64,000 nt of DNA from Fibrobacter succinogenes. Its GTDB lineage: Bacteria > Fibrobacterota > Fibrobacteria > Fibrobacterales > Fibrobacteraceae. Location of the stretch: NCBI GenBank assembly GCA_902762305.1, contig CACWNW010000003.1, positions 1 to 64,000 on the forward strand. Direction: 5' to 3'. Shown one piece after another: positions 1 through 6,909 of this stretch (positions within the stretch are counted from its first letter, which is position 1; each line of letters begins with the position of its first letter). The translations under genes and the position numbers were made by a program. Under the pieces are notes generated by a model. That model did not search any database. It was given only the letters and a program-made list of their open reading frames with translations, and was not told the DNA's origin.

Positions 1-1
1 G

Positions 2-505
2 ATGAAGAAGGAAATCGTGGACCCGAACTACAAGGGCGAAGTCATCAAGCACGACGTGGCCAAGTACGTGCCGGAAACGGAATACGTGGTCAAGGTGCTC
101 GAACGCCATGTGGAAAAGGCCAAGCACAACCTCAAGGGCGCCCCGATCGTGGTGGCCGGTGGTTACGGCATGGGCTCCAAGGAAAACTTCGACATGCTGT
201 TTGAACTTGCCAAGGAACTCCACGCCGAAGTGGGCGCAAGCCGCGCCGCCGTGGATGCGGGCTTTGTCGATCACGACCGCCAGATCGGTCAGACCGGCGT
301 GACTGTCCGCCCGAAGGTCTATATCGCTTTCGGTATTTCCGGCCAGATCCAGCACCTCGCTGGCATGCAGGATTCAGGTATCATCATCTCCGTGAACTCC
401 GACCCCGAAGCTCCGATCAACGCTATCGCTGATTACGTAATCAACGGCACCGTCGAAGAAGTCCTCCCGAAGATGATCAAGTATTACAAGGCAAACAATA
501 AGTAG
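2..505 (+). CDS. etfA: Electron transfer flavoprotein alpha subunit, C-terminal part (5' end outside window)
   Basis: The 167 visible residues are the FAD-binding C-terminal domain of an EtfA: AGGYGMGSKENF, then GASRAAVDAG, the QIGQTG segment with VRPKVYIAFGISG and IQHLAGM, and the closing NSDPEAPINAIADY. These are the family's flavin-contact motifs in the usual order. The N-terminal domain must lie upstream of base 1, so the ATG at base 2 is internal and not the true start. ETF carries electrons from acyl-CoA dehydrogenases to the respiratory or bifurcating chain in the cytoplasm. Only 5 bases separate its stop from the following acyl-CoA dehydrogenase, so the two are almost certainly one operon and functional partners. 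Identity is firm; whether this is a bifurcating ETF cannot be told from this half. Confidence 0.95.
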   Translation: MKKEIVDPNYKGEVIKHDVAKYVPETEYVVKVLERHVEKAKHNLKGAPIVVAGGYGMGSKENFDMLFELAKELHAEVGASRAAVDAGFVDHDRQIGQTGVTVRPKVYIAFGISGQIQHLAGMQDSGIIISVNSDPEAPINAIADYVINGTVEEVLPKMIKYYKANNK

Positions 506-510
506 GCGAT

Positions 511-2157
511 ATGGCGAATTTTTATACAGATCATCCCGAGATTAAATTCAACCTCGAAAGCAATTCCCTGATGCCGCGCATTGTCGAGCTCAAGGAAAAG
601 GGCTATGCCGACAAGGACGCTTTCGACTATGCGCCGGAAGATTTTGCCGACGCGATGGACAACTACAACCGCGTGCTCGAAGTCGCTGGCGACATCACCG
701 CGAACACCGTCTTCCCGAACTCCGAAGAAGTGGACGCCGAAGGCCCGCACTGCGAAAACGGCCGCGTTCGTTACGCCGCGAAGACCTACGAAAACCTCGA
801 AGCCACCCGCAAGGCTGGCCTCAACGGTGTCACGATGCCGCGCCGCTTTGGCGGCCTGAACTTCCCGATTACCGCCTACACGGCCATCAACGAAATGATT
901 GCCTCTGCAGACGCCGGTTTCGAGAACATCTGGTCCCTGCAGGACTGCATCGAGACGATGTCGATGGACTTGACCGAACCCGATGCCGGTTCCGACCTGC
1001 AGCGCGTGATGCTCAAGGCTACCTACAGCGAAGCCGACAAGTGCTGGTACCTGAACGGCGTGAAGCGATTCATCACGAACGGCGATAGCGACATCCACCT
1101 GGTGCTCGCCCGCTCCGAAGAAGGCACCCGCGACGGTCGTGGTCTTTCCATGTTCATCTACGACAAGCGCGACGGTGGCGTTGACGTCCGCCGCATCGAA
1201 AACAAGATGGGTATCCATGGAAGCCCGACTTGCGAACTTGTCTACAAGAACGCAAAGGCTGAACTCTGCGGCCGCCGCAAGTTCGGTCTTATCAAGTACG
1301 TGATGGCCCTCATGAACGGCGCCCGCCTCGGCATTGCTGCCCAGTCCGTGGGCATCAGCCAGATGGCCTACAACGAAGCTCTCGCCTACGCCAAGGACCG
1401 TAAGCAGTTCGGCCAGGCCATCGTGAACTTCCCGGCCGTGTACGAGATGATTTCCAACATCAAGGCTCGCCTTGATGCAGGCCGCGCCCTGTTGTACCTG
1501 ACCGCCAGCTACGTGGACATCTACAAGGGCCTCGAAGACATCGAACGTGACCGCAAGCTCACTGACGAAGAAAAGGCTGAACTCAAGAAATACCAGAAGC
1601 TCGCCTCCGCATGCACTCCGCTCGCGAAGGGCATGAACTCCGAATACGCGAACATCAACAGCTACGACAGCATCCAGGTTCACGGCGGTTCGGGCTACAT
1701 GCTCGAATACGCTTGCCAGCGCCTGTACCGCGACGCCCGTATCACTTCGATTTACGAAGGTACGACGCAGTTGCAGACGGTTGCGGCTCTCCCGCACGTG
1801 ACCACCGGTACCTACAGCCAGATGCTCGAAGAATTCGAAGCCCAGGATGTGCGCCCGGAATACGAAGCACTCAAGGCCCGCGCAAAGGCCATGGACGTGA
1901 AGTACAACGAAGCTGTGGAATTCGTGAAGGCCGCGAACAACAACGAATTCACTGACCTCTGCAGCCGCCACCTGTACGAAATGGCCGCCAACTGCGTGAT
2001 GAGCCAGCTGCTCCTCCGCGACGCCACCAAGTCGCCTGAACTGTTCGACAAGAGCGTGAAGGTATACCTGAACCTCGCCGAAGCCGAAGTCGCGAAGCAC
2101 TACAACTTCGTGAAGAGCCTCGACGTCGCCGCGATGGAAAGCTACAAGCAGGCGTAA
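511..2157 (+). CDS. Acyl-CoA dehydrogenase with apparent in-frame internal deletion
   Basis: A 548-residue flavoenzyme of the acyl-CoA dehydrogenase family, partner of the upstream ETF. Visible motifs are LTEPDAGSD (flavin/substrate contact, about residues 154-162), DRKQFGQAI, the HGGSGYM segment and the catalytic-base motif SIYEGTTQLQ with Glu near residue 416. The long C-terminal extension after the dehydrogenase core is common in this subfamily. Oddity: the helix segment SLQDCIET (about 142-149) runs directly into MSMDLTEPDAG, whereas family members normally carry some 25-30 residues there, ending in a GE-x-x-x-x-x-LTEP stretch. This looks like an in-frame deletion around base 955. The rest of the frame is clean, so the protein would be made but may be misfolded or inactive. 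Start follows directly on etfA. Confidence 0.9.
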   Translation: MANFYTDHPEIKFNLESNSLMPRIVELKEKGYADKDAFDYAPEDFADAMDNYNRVLEVAGDITANTVFPNSEEVDAEGPHCENGRVRYAAKTYENLEATRKAGLNGVTMPRRFGGLNFPITAYTAINEMIASADAGFENIWSLQDCIETMSMDLTEPDAGSDLQRVMLKATYSEADKCWYLNGVKRFITNGDSDIHLVLARSEEGTRDGRGLSMFIYDKRDGGVDVRRIENKMGIHGSPTCELVYKNAKAELCGRRKFGLIKYVMALMNGARLGIAAQSVGISQMAYNEALAYAKDRKQFGQAIVNFPAVYEMISNIKARLDAGRALLYLTASYVDIYKGLEDIERDRKLTDEEKAELKKYQKLASACTPLAKGMNSEYANINSYDSIQVHGGSGYMLEYACQRLYRDARITSIYEGTTQLQTVAALPHVTTGTYSQMLEEFEAQDVRPEYEALKARAKAMDVKYNEAVEFVKAANNNEFTDLCSRHLYEMAANCVMSQLLLRDATKSPELFDKSVKVYLNLAEAEVAKHYNFVKSLDVAAMESYKQA

Positions 2158-2164
2158 GCCACAC

Positions 2165-2206
2165 GTGTCATCCTGAGTGTAGCGTAAGCGAAGTCGAAGG
2201 ATCTAG
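2165..2206 (+). repeat. Dispersed intergenic repeat, copy 1
   Basis: The stretch beginning GTCATCCTGAG and ending CGAAGGATCTAG, with an internal AGCGTAAGCGAAG, sits between the acyl-CoA dehydrogenase stop and its terminator. A related element in the opposite orientation lies at 9336-9372. The shared ends (GTCATCCTG and GGATC) suggest a REP-like or intergenic repeat family. Confidence 0.5.
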
Positions 2207-2213
2207 AAAAATT

Positions 2214-2244
2214 AAAGACCTCGGATGATGAATCCGAGGTCTTT
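2214..2244. terminator. Bidirectional Rho-independent terminator
   Basis: A 12-bp perfect stem (AAAGACCTCGGA / TCCGAGGTCTTT) with a 7-base loop is flanked by A residues on the left and TTTT on the right. It serves both the rightward acyl-CoA dehydrogenase and the leftward lipoprotein gene that converge here. Confidence 0.88.
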
Positions 2245-2277
2245 TGTTATAAACCAGTCTAATACTATAACGCAGTC

Positions 2278-2706
2278 CTATCGATTTGAATACAGAATAA
2301 ATGATTCTGGTTTTAAGACAACATTGGGCTTCGCACTCGGAGTAATTCTAACAGAATTCGTTCCATCACGCAGCCCAAATAATTCCATATTATCAAATGT
2401 GAAGTAACCTTCTGCATCTATGGATGCAGTAACATGGGTCATATTCTGCAAATGCGTCAATTGGACGGTATTTTCAAAATAAGTCGTGTCATAGCCATTC
2501 ACATGGACCTTAGAAGAGCCAGAACGAGAAACCAGACCATTAACATGGGTATCCACATTTACAGAATCAACTTTCCCTCCACCAAATGTTCCGCTCAGGG
2601 ACCAGTTTACAGTCACCGGTTCTTGGGCGGGCCCAGTGGACGAGTCCTCGTCGCTGGAGCAAGCCAACAAACCAAACAACGCTATTCCCAGAAGAATTTG
2701 TTTCAT
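2278..2706 (-). CDS. Small secreted lipoprotein, unknown function
   Basis: A 142-residue protein with a textbook lipoprotein signal: MKQILLGIALFGLLAC followed by SSDEDSST, so Cys16 is the expected lipidated residue. The mature part is short and beta-rich with no recognised domain. The start is supported by AAGGAG 6-7 bases upstream of the ATG. The gene is more AT-rich than the flanking metabolic genes. It lies just downstream of a decayed small gene and a frameshifted lipoprotein gene on the same strand, and may share their transcript. I do not recognise its function; a surface or periplasmic structural lipoprotein is the most that can be said. Confidence 0.75.
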   Translation of the reverse strand: MKQILLGIALFGLLACSSDEDSSTGPAQEPVTVNWSLSGTFGGGKVDSVNVDTHVNGLVSRSGSSKVHVNGYDTTYFENTVQLTHLQNMTHVTASIDAEGYFTFDNMELFGLRDGTNSVRITPSAKPNVVLKPESFILYSNR

Positions 2707-2725
2707 ATTATCTCCTTTTGTTATT

Positions 2726-2893
2726 TTATATTAAACAAAGCTGTTGGAAGCCTTGCAACTCACCATCATCGTTTTTAGGACCATAGGCACCATGAATCAT
2801 CATCACATTGTAATTCGTGATACTTTCCATCGGCTTGGGAATAGACCAACTAAAAATGGCGAGAGCCATCACCATCACTAAAATCTTTTTCAT
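2726..2893 (-). pseudogene. Remnant of a secreted alpha/beta-hydrolase-like gene (55 codons)
   Basis: This short frame reads as a signal peptide (MKKILVMVMALAIFSWS), then NYNVMMIHGAYGPKN and a few more residues before TAA. The MMIHGAYG stretch resembles the first beta strand and HG oxyanion turn of secreted alpha/beta hydrolases and lipases. An intact protein of that kind would run to several hundred residues, so this looks like the 5' stub of a gene whose body was deleted. It follows the upstream gene's stop by 8 bases, with AAGGG before its ATG, so it was probably the distal gene of a small operon. A genuine short secreted peptide is the alternative. Confidence 0.45.
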
Positions 2894-2901
2894 AATGACC
2901 C

Positions 2902-3797
2902 TTAATAAATTATAGTAGTCCCATCTTTACATCTATATTCCAAAGCATCCCTTATAGATACTCCTATGCATTGAAAATTATCGCTTACAATCTTGCAAAC
3001 ATTATTTTCTAAATTCAGAATGTTTCCTGCAAATCCTACTTTTGTATACTTCGACCAGCTATAGGGTTTCCCTTGCAACAATGAATCTAAGATGTTATCA
3101 TTTTTTACCAAAAGCAAATCCAGCGGTTCATTCTCCAAAGCCAAACAAAATACATCCTCGCCCCAACCCCGCACATCGTCGCATTTCCTTATCCATTTTA
3201 AATAGTCTTCTAGTTTCTTGTAAGTAATCGTTCTTTGCATCGTATCTAGCACCGCATATTGGCAACTATCTCCGCCCACGTCCAAAGACTTATCGCCACG
3301 GACAAAAAAAGTTCCTTCATGCCATTGCTTTATAGAAGTTGGCATAAATACAACAGAACATCCTTCGACAATTTTACGAAGTTTCCTTTCATGAGGTTTT
3401 TCTCCTAATTTCCACATTTTTATTGATTCAGGCACATTCCCTCCCCATACAATAGAATCGGTCATCTGCCCAATAAGAGTAGATTCGTCTCTCGTATTAT
3501 CCAAAGAATCGCACCATCTCGGTCCATCCTCTTGCACTCGATAATTATAAACACAAAGACGAGCATGTCCACATCCTGAACCAAGATCTTCGTCAGACAT
3601 TGCGAGAATTGTTTCTTCATATTTTGTCCAACAGCGTATATCACCAACCATTACCAAAGAATCATCTACAAACCCAACAACCCGCTTTGAACTACGTCTG
3701 TCATCCCAGTCATAATATGTATCCCCACACCCCACATACATACGCAAGCAAGTGCAGCTACTGCAACTACTAGAAACCTTTTGATTTCAACCATCAT
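2902..3797 (-). pseudogene. Secreted lipoprotein gene split by a one-base frameshift near its 5' end
   Basis: The long open part (2902-3747) gives 281 residues starting MRMYVGCGDTYYDW, with no signal peptide and no ribosome site. In another frame, an ATG at 3795-3797 preceded by GGGAGG at good spacing encodes a clear lipoprotein leader, MMVEIKRFLVVAVAALAC, and then stops. Adding one G in either G4 run of the sense strand (complement of 3723-3726 or 3730-3733) joins the two into a single protein of about 298 residues with CMWGCGDTYYDW at the seam. This is either a true frameshift mutation, a slippery phase-variable tract, or a sequencing error. The mature part (for example VGFVDDSLVMVGDIR) suggests beta-propeller-like blades, but I do not recognise a family. 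Gene is AT-rich compared with its surroundings. Confidence 0.6.
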
Positions 3798-3828
3798 AAG
3801 GATGCCTCCCTCGTCACCAACCACAAGA

Positions 3829-3851
3829 AAGTCCGCCACGCAAGCGGACTT
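3829..3851 (-). terminator. Rho-independent terminator of the Cys-rich lipoprotein gene
   Basis: Stem AAGTCCGC / GCGGACTT (8 bp, 7-base loop) followed on the minus strand by TTTCTTG. It lies 28 bases past the stop of the leftward gene ending at 3879. Confidence 0.7.
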
Positions 3852-3878
3852 ATATTCCCATTTTAAAGAGTTTTTTCC

Positions 3879-5294
3879 TTAATACGACATCGATGTCGAA
3901 GACGTAGCATGTTCGCCTTGTGCGTCAAGCGGGTCGTCATCATCGTCTTGCACATCGAAGTGTTCGTTTTCGCCGCCCATGTCGTGACAAACCGTTTCGC
4001 ATTTACCATCCAAGCTGTTTTCGCATACCGTGTAGCACGATTGCATAGATGCGGAACTCATGACCTCGGGCATCAAGGCCGAAAAAGTGGTATCATCGTC
4101 TTGTTCGATGGACGGAATACCTTCTCCATCCCCGTCGGTGCAAACCGTTTCGCATTTACCACCTAAGCTATTTTCGCACACTGTGTAGCACGATTGCATA
4201 GACGCGGAGCTCGTAACTTCGGGCATCGGTGCCGAAAAAGTGGTATCATCGTCTTGCATATCGAAGTGATAGTTTTCGCCGTCCATCTCGTGGCAAACCG
4301 TTTCGCATTTGCCATCTAAGCTATTTTCGCATACTGTATAGCACGATTGCATGGAAGCAGAGCTCATGACCTCGGGCCTCAAGGCCAAAGCCACGGCGGA
4401 TGACATCGATGTCGAAGACGTAGCATGTCCGCCTCGTGTGTCAAGCGAATCGTCATCATAGCCTTTTCCGGTGGACGGAATACGTTCTCCATCCTCGTCG
4501 ACGCAAACCTTTTCGCACTTGATATTGTCAAACGAAAAATGGAGAGTGTCAATCGGAAGATTATTCCCAGACGGATCCGTGCAGACAATGGAGCACTGCG
4601 GGCCCTCTGCCACCACCATGGAATCGCACCGAGCCTTATAGTAGTAATCCGCCTCATGCGTCAACACTTCCGGGGTAATGGTCAGACCGAACAGCGGCAC
4701 AGCGCAGGCAACCTGGAGGTGCCTAAAGTCATTACAACCGGTTCCATCATTATAATCCCTAAATACGCCATACAACGATTCACAACGCTGCCGGAACGCC
4801 GTAAGGTCCGCTTCGCAATCTTCTTGATCTTCTTCAAACCAATAGACATTATCAACCTTTTCTACCATGACCTCGTCCTTTGTCAGCAAAAGACTGGTTT
4901 CCATGTAGTCCGCGCTATTTCCGGTAAAGAGCATCTGGGTGCCAGATTCTTCTTCATAATAGGTAACGTTGCATCCCTGACGGCTATAATAAATTTCACC
5001 CGAAGTTTCGAAATCATGGCCTGTTTTCGGCACAGAATCTAAATCAATCGAACCTTCAGGATTCCCTGGCTTACTGGAGATTTCCTCAGAGCTAGCGCCA
5101 CCTTTTTCCATAGTCTTGAGGATGCTATCCATGATAGCAACGTGTTCCGCAGAATACGGATCTTTGGGCAAAACGGATATCTTTGTGTCAAGATCGCCAG
5201 CCGGTTCCGTCGTTACACCGGCACCTTCGTCCGAAGAACATGCCGCAAGCAAAGCCAGCGGGAAAACGAGCCCCATAAATTTTTTCTTATCCAT
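3879..5294 (-). CDS. Large lipoprotein with three tandem Cys-rich repeats
   Basis: A 471-residue exported lipoprotein. The leader MDKKKFMGLVFPLALLAAC is followed by SSDEGAG, placing the lipidated Cys at about residue 19. The first half is unfamiliar, with scattered Cys. The C-terminal third holds three near-identical 51-residue units, each with the pattern SCYTVCENSLxGKCETVC, spaced by acidic QDDDTTF-type linkers, plus two copies of HATSSTSMS. The repeats are exact at DNA level (153-bp period), so unit number could change by recombination. The paired cysteines suggest disulphide-bonded surface modules. The gene overlaps the stop of the TIGR02147 regulator gene by 8 bases, implying translational coupling and a functional link. 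No known function; an envelope structural or adhesin-like role is inference. Confidence 0.8.
   Translation of the reverse strand: MDKKKFMGLVFPLALLAACSSDEGAGVTTEPAGDLDTKISVLPKDPYSAEHVAIMDSILKTMEKGGASSEEISSKPGNPEGSIDLDSVPKTGHDFETSGEIYYSRQGCNVTYYEEESGTQMLFTGNSADYMETSLLLTKDEVMVEKVDNVYWFEEDQEDCEADLTAFRQRCESLYGVFRDYNDGTGCNDFRHLQVACAVPLFGLTITPEVLTHEADYYYKARCDSMVVAEGPQCSIVCTDPSGNNLPIDTLHFSFDNIKCEKVCVDEDGERIPSTGKGYDDDSLDTRGGHATSSTSMSSAVALALRPEVMSSASMQSCYTVCENSLDGKCETVCHEMDGENYHFDMQDDDTTFSAPMPEVTSSASMQSCYTVCENSLGGKCETVCTDGDGEGIPSIEQDDDTTFSALMPEVMSSASMQSCYTVCENSLDGKCETVCHDMGGENEHFDVQDDDDDPLDAQGEHATSSTSMSY
3960..4382 (-). repeat. Tandem coding repeat, 3 x 153 bp
   Basis: The marker TAGCACGATTGCAT recurs at 4033, 4186 and 4339 (plus-strand positions), an exact 153-base period that keeps frame (51 codons). 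Copies differ by scattered substitutions only, indicating recent duplication or gene conversion. Confidence 0.85.
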
Positions 5295-6117
5295 GATTTT
5301 CCTCCTGCCGCCTTGTCAGCGGAAACAATTGTAAATTCAACCTGTAAACTTGTTCACCGTGTTTGTCTTCACTTGCGATGGAGACAACCCTTTGTCTGAA
5401 CTTTTCCGCCTCGCACGCAATACGGCGGTACGTATCGCGAGAAATCCCCATAGTGGCACCCGCGAAGCTGCGATCTTCGACCGGGACGTTATCTATCGCA
5501 TCTATCGCCAACTTGGCCATCTGCCTGTGCATGGGGCGCATGGCCGGAGGCACCATCCCCGCGACGCCCATCACAACCTTCCCGGTCTGCACGTAATGGT
5601 ATTCGTCGTGTTTCTGGAGCAACCCCATCTGGACCAGAAAATCGAGAGTCTTCCGAATTTCGGTCGCGCTGATTTCCGGGTAGCAGAGCTTTGACAGTTC
5701 CATCGGTTTTGCGCCGGGATTCATGGGAGCGAGTTCGCGCAGCACCGGGTTGTACCATTCGCTAAAGTAGGCATAGGCATCCGCCGACAGCGTACGCACT
5801 TTGTTCTCCTTCGCGAGTTCGCGCATTCTCTTCAACGCGGCATTCTTTTTTGCCTCGTCACCGGAATCGGCGAACACGACCATCTGAGCAAAGTATTCCT
5901 TGGCGCCCCCCTCGAGTTCCATTGCCATAGCGACACGTTCCACGCCCACCTTGGAAAGGCGGGTTTTCCCATCGCACACCAACTTCATGTAGTTTGACGA
6001 AGAGAACCCCGCCAAATGCGAGAACTCCCTCCACGAGAAAGCGGAACAGCGCTTGCGTTCTTCGTAGAACTCCTGCATGTACCGCCTGTAATCAATGTAT
6101 TCGTATATTGCTTTCAT
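5287..6117 (-). CDS. TIGR02147-family protein, likely transcriptional regulator
   Basis: A 276-residue cytoplasmic protein. The N-terminus IYEYIDYRRYMQEFY, followed by FSWREFSHLAGFSSSNYMKLV and an LSKVGVERVAMAM helix, is characteristic of the Fibrobacter-enriched TIGR02147 family and resembles a helix-turn-helix with an AAKTAL-like extension. The start at 6117 is preferred over an in-frame upstream codon at 6150, because a GAGGT ribosome site precedes it and a complete promoter ends just upstream. It overlaps the start of the Cys-rich lipoprotein gene by 8 bases, so the two are co-translated. Pairing of such a regulator with a lipoprotein suggests it controls that protein or senses its state; this is inference. 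The family has no established biochemical function that I know of. Confidence 0.8.
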   Translation of the reverse strand: MKAIYEYIDYRRYMQEFYEERKRCSAFSWREFSHLAGFSSSNYMKLVCDGKTRLSKVGVERVAMAMELEGGAKEYFAQMVVFADSGDEAKKNAALKRMRELAKENKVRTLSADAYAYFSEWYNPVLRELAPMNPGAKPMELSKLCYPEISATEIRKTLDFLVQMGLLQKHDEYHYVQTGKVVMGVAGMVPPAMRPMHRQMAKLAIDAIDNVPVEDRSFAGATMGISRDTYRRIACEAEKFRQRVVSIASEDKHGEQVYRLNLQLFPLTRRQEENHG

Positions 6118-6134
6118 AGGTTGACCTCGACAAC

Positions 6135-6163
6135 AATATACCTCTTTCAAAACACAAAATCAA
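6135..6163 (-). promoter_or_regulatory. Promoter of the TIGR02147-lipoprotein operon
   Basis: On the minus strand TTGATT (6158-6163), a 17-base spacer and TATATT (6135-6140) followed by G form a near-consensus sigma-70-type promoter. The predicted transcript starts about 10 bases before the 6117 start codon's GAGGT ribosome site. Confidence 0.75.
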
Positions 6164-6254
6164 CGTTTTTAAGTCAAAATCAAAAGATTTTACAGAATTA
6201 CTAAAAATTCATTCACATATAACACAAGCCGTGGTATGTGCAGATATCGTCGAA

Positions 6255-6290
6255 AAAACAAAAAAGGTCCAGTCAAGAAATTGACGGACC
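6255..6290 (-). terminator. Rho-independent terminator of the SMR transporter gene
   Basis: On the minus strand GGTCCGTCAA, loop TTTC, TTGACTGGACC with one bulged base is followed by TTTTTGTTTTTT. It lies 37 bases past the transporter stop. Confidence 0.85.
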
Positions 6291-6326
6291 GAGTCGTTTT
6301 ATGTTAATGAGCTTTCCCTCGCCCCT

Positions 6327-6659
6327 CTAATGCACATCCATCTTAGAGAATAGATTGAGTACCGCAACGCCGGCGGCAATCAGGACTAGGCCGATGATGG
6401 CCGGGAGGTCGGGGGTCTGCTTGAAAAAGAAGATTCCGCTGATGGTGATGAGCGCAATCCCAAGCGCAGACCAGGTGGCATACGCGATGCCGATGGGGAC
6501 TGTTCGCAAGCAGAGGCTCAGCAGGTAAAGCGAGCCCACATAGCAGACGAGCGAGACGATGGAAGGGACGATTTTCGTAAACTGGTCCGACATTTTCAGG
6601 AGAGTCGTGCCGGCAGTCTCCAGGACAATTGCAAGAAAAAGAAATAGATAATTGAGCAT
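6327..6659 (-). CDS. Small multidrug resistance (SMR/EmrE-type) transporter
   Basis: With the start at 6659 the product is 110 residues, the standard SMR length, with four membrane helices. The essential membrane glutamate falls at position 14 (LAIVLETAGTTLLK), as in EmrE, and the third helix carries the family signature YATWSALGIALI. SMR proteins act as inner-membrane dual-topology dimers exporting cationic compounds or guanidinium by proton antiport; the substrate here is unknown. An in-frame codon at 6716 would add a 19-residue tail atypical of the family. A TATATT box sits only 6 bases before the 6659 ATG, with no ribosome site, so the mRNA is probably leaderless. It is a single-gene unit with its own terminator. 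Confidence 0.88.
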   Translation of the reverse strand: MLNYLFLFLAIVLETAGTTLLKMSDQFTKIVPSIVSLVCYVGSLYLLSLCLRTVPIGIAYATWSALGIALITISGIFFFKQTPDLPAIIGLVLIAAGVAVLNLFSKMDVH

Positions 6660-6665
6660 AAGAAT

Positions 6666-6671
6666 AATATA
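6666..6671 (-). promoter_or_regulatory. -10 box of the SMR gene (leaderless arrangement)
   Basis: TATATT on the minus strand is followed by ATTCTT and then the ATG at 6659. Normal spacing from -10 to +1 would put transcription start at or next to the A of the start codon. No good -35 hexamer is visible at 17 bases. Confidence 0.5.
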
Positions 6672-6789
6672 CAAATTAATGTTCGCGCACAACCACACAG
6701 CATTGTTATATTTCACGGTACAGGAGTCTTTCGAAAAAATTCACCCAAATGCCGGTGACATTTTTTCAGCCCTCAGGTGTTACAGAGAT

Positions 6790-6909
6790 ATGGACTTGTT
6801 CTTGATTATTTCGTTCCCGTTCGCATTCATCATCCATGATGCCGAAGAAATTCTCGTGCAACATCAATGGATTTTGACGCGATACCGTTTCAAGGAGAAG
6901 AGAGCATGA
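6790..6909 (+). pseudogene. Truncated HXXEE-domain membrane protein remnant (39 codons)
   Basis: The frame starting at 6790 reads MDLFLIISFPFAFIIHDAEEI followed by LVQHQWILTRYRF, then ends in a TGA that overlaps the next gene's ATG. A membrane helix followed by H-x-x-E-E and a QH-x-W motif is the start of HXXEE-domain (PF13787) membrane proteins, which normally exceed 110 residues. Here only the first helix and motif remain, fused at the deletion joint to the leader of the flavodoxin gene. Alternatively it is a tiny membrane peptide translated ahead of the flavodoxin gene through the ATGA overlap. Confidence 0.5.

Noticed and set aside
484-2100. 538-codon open frame opposite the acyl-CoA dehydrogenase gene
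   Set aside because: Shadow frame caused by strong third-position G/C use of the real gene. It has no family motifs, no ribosome site, and covers a gene with clear enzyme signatures.
3960-4382. CRISPR-like periodic repeats
   Set aside because: The repeats lie in frame in a lipoprotein gene, the period is 153 bases with no unique spacers, and no cas genes are present.
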